Below the pieces are notes generated by a model, which was given only the letters and a program-made list of their open reading frames with translations, did no database searches and was not told the origin of the DNA. A DNA stretch of 8,621 nucleotides from Paracoccaceae bacterium (lineage in GTDB: Bacteria; Pseudomonadota; Alphaproteobacteria; Rhodobacterales; Rhodobacteraceae). The stretch is taken from positions 1 to 8,621 of the forward strand of contig JAMWZF010000116.1 of the NCBI GenBank assembly GCA_024304875.1, in the 5' to 3' direction. Of this stretch, positions 5,731-8,621 are shown piece after piece (position 1 is the stretch's first letter; each line of letters begins with the position of its first letter). The position numbers and the translations under genes were made by a program.

Positions 5731-6081
5731 AATGCTAGCGCTCACGGCCGCCAGACCGCTGACATCACTATCAAATTTCGTACAGCTCTGTCGCGGGACC
5801 TTCGCGAAACGCGACGTTCGCTACCGCGCAAGGCCAGCTTCTGCGCGGCCCGGCTTATCAATCTGTGCACAGGGGCGCGAATGGCCTGACCGGGTCGCCG
5901 CCCCCCTCCGTCAAGGTTTGTGACAGCCCTCCCGACCGACATTTTTTCGTGATGGCGACGCCGTCTTCCCCAGGGCGGCTGACAGGCCCAGATCGGCCTC
6001 ATCGGCAGCGAACGACGCCGCCGCACACTTTCACCCGGGCCATCCGGCCCACAACAGACCCGAACCGAAAGGAACCATACC
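5731..6081 (+). other. Long non-coding leader upstream of the first small exported protein
   Basis: No credible gene is seen in these 351 bases; the open frames lack ribosome sites and normal codon use. The stretch holds several small dyads, including GTCGCG/CGCGAC (5790-5795 with 5810-5815) enclosing TTCGCGAA, and the 10-bp palindrome CTGTGCACAG (5863-5872). Seven short blocks recur in the same order upstream of the paralog at 7008: ATCAAA (5770), GCGACG (5811), ATCTGTGCA (5861), GTCAAGG (5910), TTTTCGTGA (5944), CCGGCCCA (6044) and CGAAAGGA (6066). The last is the ribosome site. This points to a promoter plus structured leader, or a small RNA, inherited with the gene. Confidence 0.45.
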
Positions 6082-6411
6082 ATGTCCCGTATCATCGCTT
6101 CCGCCCTCGCCGCCGTCGCCCTGACCGCCACGGCCGCGTCCGCCAACAGCTACTTCGACTTCACCTCCGAACGGCAGGACCGTGGCAGCGTCGTCGAGCT
6201 GAACACCGTCACCGCCGACGGCAACGGCGTGGTCGAGATCTACGACTTCCAGGGCGGCGAAGTCGGCGACCTGCTCGGCACCAAGACCGTGACGGCCGGC
6301 GCCAACTCGAACGTCCGCGTCAACATCGGCGCCCCCTCGCAGACCGACGCGATCGCGCTGCTCAAGATCGACGGCGAAGTCGTCGCCACCCAGGAGATCG
6401 ACTTCCGTTGA
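6082..6411 (+). CDS. Small exported protein, paralog A of a tandem pair
   Basis: This encodes 109 residues of unassigned function. A Sec-type signal peptide spans residues 1-21 (basic start, hydrophobic Ala/Leu/Val core, ASA before the predicted cut), leaving a mature protein of 88 residues that begins NSYFDF. The mature part has no cysteine and looks all-beta, with the alternating pattern GSVVELNTV, GVVEIYDF, SNVRVNIG and EVVATQEIDF. Ungapped comparison with the gene at 7008 gives 42 of 88 identities. Shared motifs are FTxE, VExYDxxGG, GANSxVxV, IALLxxDG and QEIxF. The pattern faintly recalls DUF7282-like domains, but this is a guess. Start ATG 6082 has AAAGGA 8 nt upstream. It is probably transcribed alone from its long leader and ended by the hairpin at 6425. 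Location should be periplasm or outside the cell. Confidence 0.85.
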   Translation: MSRIIASALAAVALTATAASANSYFDFTSERQDRGSVVELNTVTADGNGVVEIYDFQGGEVGDLLGTKTVTAGANSNVRVNIGAPSQTDAIALLKIDGEVVATQEIDFR

Positions 6412-6424
6412 TCCGGACGACCGG

Positions 6425-6449
6425 TGCCGGGCGGGTCAGCCGCCCGGCA
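6425..6449 (+). terminator. Strong hairpin after the first small exported protein
   Basis: TGCCGGGCGG and CCGCCCGGCA form a perfect 10-bp stem with the 5-nt loop GTCAG, starting 13 bases after the stop codon. A second mini-hairpin, GCCC-TTCG-GGGC (6452-6463), with a stable UUCG-type loop, follows directly. No T-run follows, so it may act as a 3' stabilising or processing structure, or as a weak terminator. Confidence 0.6.
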
Positions 6450-6493
6450 TCGCCCTTCGGGGCTTGATAGTCCCCTTGAAGACAAGGCTCTCC

Positions 6494-6694
6494 ATGCGCT
6501 CGCTCCTCCTCGTCCTCCTCGTCCCCCTCTTCTTGCTGTCGGCCGGGCTCGCCGCGGCCCAGCCGGTCGTTTCCACGCGGACCGTCCCTGACACGCTGAC
6601 ATCCGAGGTGCCCCGTTTCCTGACCGGCGATCTCGTCTCCATCCTCGGGACGGGTTTGTCGGACGGCGTCACAAAGGCCAAACCGACCCGGTAA
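6494..6694 (+). CDS. Possible small exported peptide (66 aa) between the paralogs
   Basis: A 66-residue frame starts at ATG 6494 with AAGG six nt upstream and ends at TAA 6692-6694. Its first 22 residues form a convincing Sec signal peptide: Met-Arg, a long Leu/Val core, then LAAA before Gln23. The mature part would be only 44 residues, polar to mixed, with no cysteine or recognisable motif. Third codon positions are mostly G or C as in neighbouring genes. A TTG start at 6464 would add ten residues but lacks a good ribosome site. It does not resemble the flanking paralogs. The signal-like start could arise by chance from CTC-rich sequence, so the gene is uncertain. Confidence 0.45.
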   Translation: MRSLLLVLLVPLFLLSAGLAAAQPVVSTRTVPDTLTSEVPRFLTGDLVSILGTGLSDGVTKAKPTR

Positions 6695-7007
6695 CGGCCC
6701 GACGAAGGGTGATCTTCCGCCCGCCCGGCCCATCAAAATTGGTTACAAGTGACCCTGCCTTTCGCGCCCGGTGCGACGCGATCGGCGGGGTTCGGTGCAT
6801 CTGTGCAGGGGAGACCCTGCGAAAGGGGCCGGGAACCCGCCCACGTCAAGTGCGATCCACGCCGGGGTCAAGGCCTCAAGCCGCTGATTGCGGCCCCAAA
6901 TTTTCGTGACTCCCCAAAGGCTTTCCCTCGCGCCGTCGAGGCCCATCTGGGTCGGCATACCCAAGCCGCGCCACCAATTCAGGCCGGCCCAACGAAAGGA
7001 GTTCGTC
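6695..7007 (+). other. Long non-coding leader upstream of the second small exported protein
   Basis: No credible gene is seen in these 313 bases. They carry the same ordered blocks as the leader of paralog A: ATCAAA (6732), GCGACG (6773), ATCTGTGCA (6799), GTCAAGG (6867), TTTTCGTGA (6901), CCGGCCCA (6984) and CGAAAGGA (6993). The spacing ATCAAA to GCGACG (41) and GTCAAGG to TTTTCGTGA (34) is identical in both leaders. Private features are a near-palindrome GGTTAC-AA-GTGACC (6741-6754), a GCAGGG-GAGA-CCCTGC hairpin with a GNRA-type loop (6805-6820) and a second GTCAAG at 6845, 22 bp before the shared one. No clear sigma-70 promoter was found. Confidence 0.45.
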
Positions 7008-7349
7008 ATGAACAAGACCTTTGCAATCGCTCTCGCCGCCAGCACCATCGCCGGCTCCGCTGCTCTTGCAGACAGCTACATCCTCTTCACTGCCGAAACG
7101 CAGCAAGAGGGCAGCACCGTCCAGTTCGACACCATCCAGGCCGATGCGGCCGGCGCGGTCGAAGTGTACGACTACAACGGCGGCACCCTCGGCGAAATGC
7201 TCGGGATGATGGAAGTTTCCGAAGGCGCCAACTCCGATGTCATGGTCGACGTCGGCGTGGCCCCGACCTCGAACCTGATCGCGCTGCTGCGCGTGGACGG
7301 TCTGGTGGTCGACGCCCAGGAAATCGAATTCACCGACGAAGACATGTAA
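7008..7349 (+). CDS. Small exported protein, paralog B of a tandem pair
   Basis: This encodes 113 residues, homologous to the gene at 6082 (42 of 88 identities over the mature part, no gaps needed). The signal peptide spans 1-21 (MNK start, Ala-rich core, ALA before Asp22). The mature protein begins DSYILF and ends with four extra, mostly acidic residues (DEDM) absent from paralog A. It keeps VEVYDYNGG, GANSDVMV, IALLRVDG and QEIEF. It is more acidic than paralog A, which has several Arg/Lys in the mature part, so the two may differ in partner or ligand. ATG 7008 has AAAGGAG 6 nt upstream, an excellent ribosome site. It is followed by two tandem hairpins, the second a canonical terminator, so its transcript ends before the nifU-like gene. 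Function is unknown; a periplasmic or secreted beta-rich protein is the most that can be inferred. Confidence 0.88.
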   Translation: MNKTFAIALAASTIAGSAALADSYILFTAETQQEGSTVQFDTIQADAAGAVEVYDYNGGTLGEMLGMMEVSEGANSDVMVDVGVAPTSNLIALLRVDGLVVDAQEIEFTDEDM

Positions 7350-7355
7350 GCTGCC

Positions 7356-7379
7356 TCGGAGCGTCCCTATCCGCTCCGA
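7356..7379 (+). other. Hairpin directly after paralog B
   Basis: TCGGAGCG (7356-7363) and CGCTCCGA (7372-7379) form a perfect 8-bp stem with an 8-nt loop, 7 bases after the stop codon and ahead of the intrinsic terminator. It could protect the transcript 3' end. Confidence 0.5.
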
Positions 7380-7392
7380 TCTCAGCCTACGG

Positions 7393-7423
7393 AAAGGCCG
7401 GGCCCCCACGCCCGGCCTTTTTT
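7393..7423 (+). terminator. Intrinsic (rho-independent) terminator
   Basis: AAAGGCCGGGC (7393-7403) pairs perfectly with GCCCGGCCTTT (7410-7420) around CCCCAC, and the stem runs into T7418-7423. This is the only textbook terminator in the window and separates the small exported protein unit from the downstream housekeeping genes. Confidence 0.9.
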
Positions 7424-7460
7424 CGTGCCCTGCGGCTCCACCTTAGAATCGTTCCAAACC

Positions 7461-7489
7461 TTGACTCGGCCGCGTCCGGGTCTCATATC
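7461..7489 (+). promoter_or_regulatory. Sigma-70-type promoter for the Nfu gene
   Basis: TTGACT (7461-7466, five of six matches to the -35) is followed after exactly 17 bp by CATATC (7484-7489, three of six matches to the -10). Transcription would start near 7496, about 24 bases before the start codon. It lies between the intrinsic terminator and the gene. Confidence 0.55.
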
Positions 7490-7519
7490 GGAAGCCTGAC
7501 AGGAAAGGGCAGGCTTGCC

Positions 7520-8092
7520 ATGTTCATCCAGACCGAATCCACCCCGAATCCCGCCACGCTGAAGTTTCTTCCCGGCCAGCAGGTGCTGGACGCCGGCACC
7601 GCGGATTTCGTCACGTCCGAAGCCGCCGGCGGCTCGCCCCTCGCGGCGCGGATCTTCGCCGTGGACGGCGTCACGGGCGTCTTCTTCGGCACCGACTTCG
7701 TCACCGTGACCAAGGACGACGGCACCGAGTGGGACCACATCAAGCCCGCGATCCTCGGCGCCATCATGGAGCATTACCAGTCCGGCCAGCCCGTCATGGA
7801 CGGCAACGGCGCCGGCGCCTCCGCCGCCACCGGCCATGCCGTGCACGAGGGCGAGGACGGCGAGATCGTCGACCAGATCAAGGAACTGCTGGACACCCGA
7901 GTCCGCCCGGCGGTGGCCCAGGACGGCGGCGACATCACCTTCCACGGCTTCGACCGGGGCATTGTCTACCTGCACATGCAGGGCGCCTGCGCCGGCTGCC
8001 CCTCCTCGACCCTGACCCTCAAGATGGGGATCGAGAACCTGCTGCGGCATTACATCCCCGAGGTCGTCGAGGTCCGCCCTGTCGCGGCCTGA
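7520..8092 (+). CDS. NifU family Fe-S cluster carrier protein (Nfu type)
   Basis: This 190-residue cytoplasmic protein probably carries and delivers iron-sulfur clusters to client proteins. Two domains are seen. The N-terminal Nfu_N domain (1 to about 88) opens with MFIQTESTPNPATLKFLPG and includes AARIFAVDGVTGVFFGTDFVTV. The C-terminal NifU-like domain (about 115-190) has DTRVRPAVAQDGGDI and the cluster-binding Cys157-x2-Cys160 in GACAGCPSSTLTLK. A Gly/Ala-rich linker (about 93-106) joins them. Length and order match alphaproteobacterial and mitochondrial Nfu proteins, not the nitrogenase NifU, which has an extra IscU-like domain. An upstream in-frame extension to 6749 is not used, since it crosses the terminator and paralog B in another frame. 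ATG 7520 has AGG six nt upstream. tsaB follows after 17 bp and is probably co-transcribed. Confidence 0.94.
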   Translation: MFIQTESTPNPATLKFLPGQQVLDAGTADFVTSEAAGGSPLAARIFAVDGVTGVFFGTDFVTVTKDDGTEWDHIKPAILGAIMEHYQSGQPVMDGNGAGASAATGHAVHEGEDGEIVDQIKELLDTRVRPAVAQDGGDITFHGFDRGIVYLHMQGACAGCPSSTLTLKMGIENLLRHYIPEVVEVRPVAA

Positions 8093-8109
8093 GCGAACGC
8101 GCGACTCCC

Positions 8110-8621
8110 ATGCGGCCTGAGCCTACAGTCCTGGCATTCGACACATCGGCGGCGCACTGCGCCGCCGCTTTGCTGTCGGGCGGCCGGATCGTGGCCGCGG
8201 CCCATGAAGAGATGAGCCGCGGCCAGGCCGAGCGGCTGATGCCGTTGCTCCAGGAGGTTCTGACCGAGGCCGGCATGACCCTGGCCGACCTTGGCCGCAT
8301 CGGCGTCGGCATCGGCCCCGGCAACTTCACCGGCACCCGCATCGCCGTCTCCGCCGCGCGGGGACTGGCCCTCGGCCTGAATATCCCCGCCATCGGCGTC
8401 TCCCTCTTCGACACCACCCGCGCCCTGGGTGGAGGCGACCGGATCGCCGTGCCCGCCCCGCGCGGCCAAGCCTATCTCCGCGACTTCGGCACCGGCGGGT
8501 CCCCCGCCCTCCTGCCCGACCTGCCGCAGGGTCCGCTCACCGTGTCCTCGGATCACTCCGTCCCCGACCATGTCGCCCAGATCGCCCGCATCGCGGCGGA
8601 CCGGGACCCGGCAGGTCGCCC
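8110..8621 (+). CDS. tsaB: tRNA threonylcarbamoyladenosine biosynthesis protein TsaB (partial, 5' part)
   Basis: The first 170 codons are present and the frame runs off the window without a stop. TsaB is the non-catalytic partner of TsaD in the complex that transfers threonylcarbamoyl to A37 of tRNAs reading ANN codons. The ASKHA-fold markers are clear: VLAFDTSAAHCAAAL (7-21), RGQAERLMPLL (37-47), LGRIGVGIGPGNFTGTRIAV (61-80, with the diagnostic GPGNFTG) and AARGLALGL (82-90). The part after about 105 is less conserved, as usual for TsaB. Compared with full-length homologs, probably 30-60 residues are missing. The start ATG 8110 gives the normal N-terminus. No clear Shine-Dalgarno precedes it, so translation may depend on readthrough from the Nfu gene 17 bp upstream. 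Confidence 0.93.
   Translation, partial: MRPEPTVLAFDTSAAHCAAALLSGGRIVAAAHEEMSRGQAERLMPLLQEVLTEAGMTLADLGRIGVGIGPGNFTGTRIAVSAARGLALGLNIPAIGVSLFDTTRALGGGDRIAVPAPRGQAYLRDFGTGGSPALLPDLPQGPLTVSSDHSVPDHVAQIARIAADRDPAGR

Noticed and set aside
5856..5873. DnaA-box-like TTATCAATC next to TGTGCACAG
   Set aside because: It matches the TTATCCACA consensus at only about six of nine positions, and no cluster of boxes or AT-rich unwinding region accompanies it.
5732..5923. 63-codon rightward frame starting just after the palindrome
   Set aside because: No ribosome site is present, and the composition is Arg/Ala/Pro-rich with no signal or domain. It overlaps leader blocks that are conserved at DNA level in a paralogous region lacking this frame.
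6845..6873. Two GTCAAG copies as a possible start of a repeat array
   Set aside because: There are only two copies of six bases, no longer repeat and no spacer pattern, so it is not CRISPR or another array.
6749..7519. In-frame upstream extension of the Nfu gene
   Set aside because: It would run through paralog B out of frame and through the intrinsic terminator; the Nfu N-terminus is exactly at 7520.
8050..8571. Leftward 173-codon open frame at the right end
   Set aside because: It is antisense to tsaB, whose motifs (FDTS, GPGNFTGTR) are unmistakable, and shows Gly/Ala/Asp shadow composition.

Overview
The window looks like chromosomal DNA of a high-GC alphaproteobacterium, most likely from the Rhodobacterales (Roseobacter/Rhodobacter/Paracoccus group). 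The basis is strong G/C preference at third codon positions and the neighbourhood ftsE-ftsX-plsC, an MJ0042-type zinc-ribbon protein, a universal stress protein, a Nfu-type NifU protein and tsaB. The group assignment is made from recognised families and from memory of this gene order, not from a search. No transposase, phage gene, tRNA, rRNA or CRISPR array was seen.

Left part (1-4017). The C-terminal end of an unrecognised, probably secreted protein reads rightward and stops at 362. It converges on a five-gene leftward operon: ftsE, ftsX, plsC and two tandem paralogous flavin-binding PNPOx-fold proteins. The first four genes are joined by 4-bp stop/start overlaps (GTGA, ATGA, ATGA), and the fifth follows after 5 bp. 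This couples the FtsEX divisome ABC complex to a phospholipid acyltransferase and two putative flavoenzymes of about 60% mutual identity. A long hairpin lies between the convergent units.

Middle part (4018-5690). Reading rightward from the divergent intergenic region are a membrane-anchored zinc-ribbon protein with a very acidic low-complexity segment and a small universal stress protein. The ribosome binding site of the latter sits in the loop of a perfect hairpin.

Right part (5691-8621). This is the least ordinary stretch. Two small exported paralogs (109 and 113 aa, 48% identical in the mature part) are each preceded by a leader of over 300 nt and followed by strong hairpins. Their leaders share collinear sequence blocks, so each gene appears to have been duplicated together with its regulatory leader. 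A possible third exported peptide of 66 aa lies between them. A 21-bp AT-rich palindrome marks the start of this stretch. After a clear intrinsic terminator, a sigma-70-like promoter precedes a housekeeping pair: a Nfu-type Fe-S carrier protein and tsaB (tRNA t6A synthesis), the latter cut by the window end.

Most of the window is conserved core chromosome. The best candidates for something undescribed are the duplicated small-exported-protein units with shared leaders, followed by the tandem PNPOx pair on the ftsEX-plsC operon. Neither can be shown to be a new system from sequence alone.
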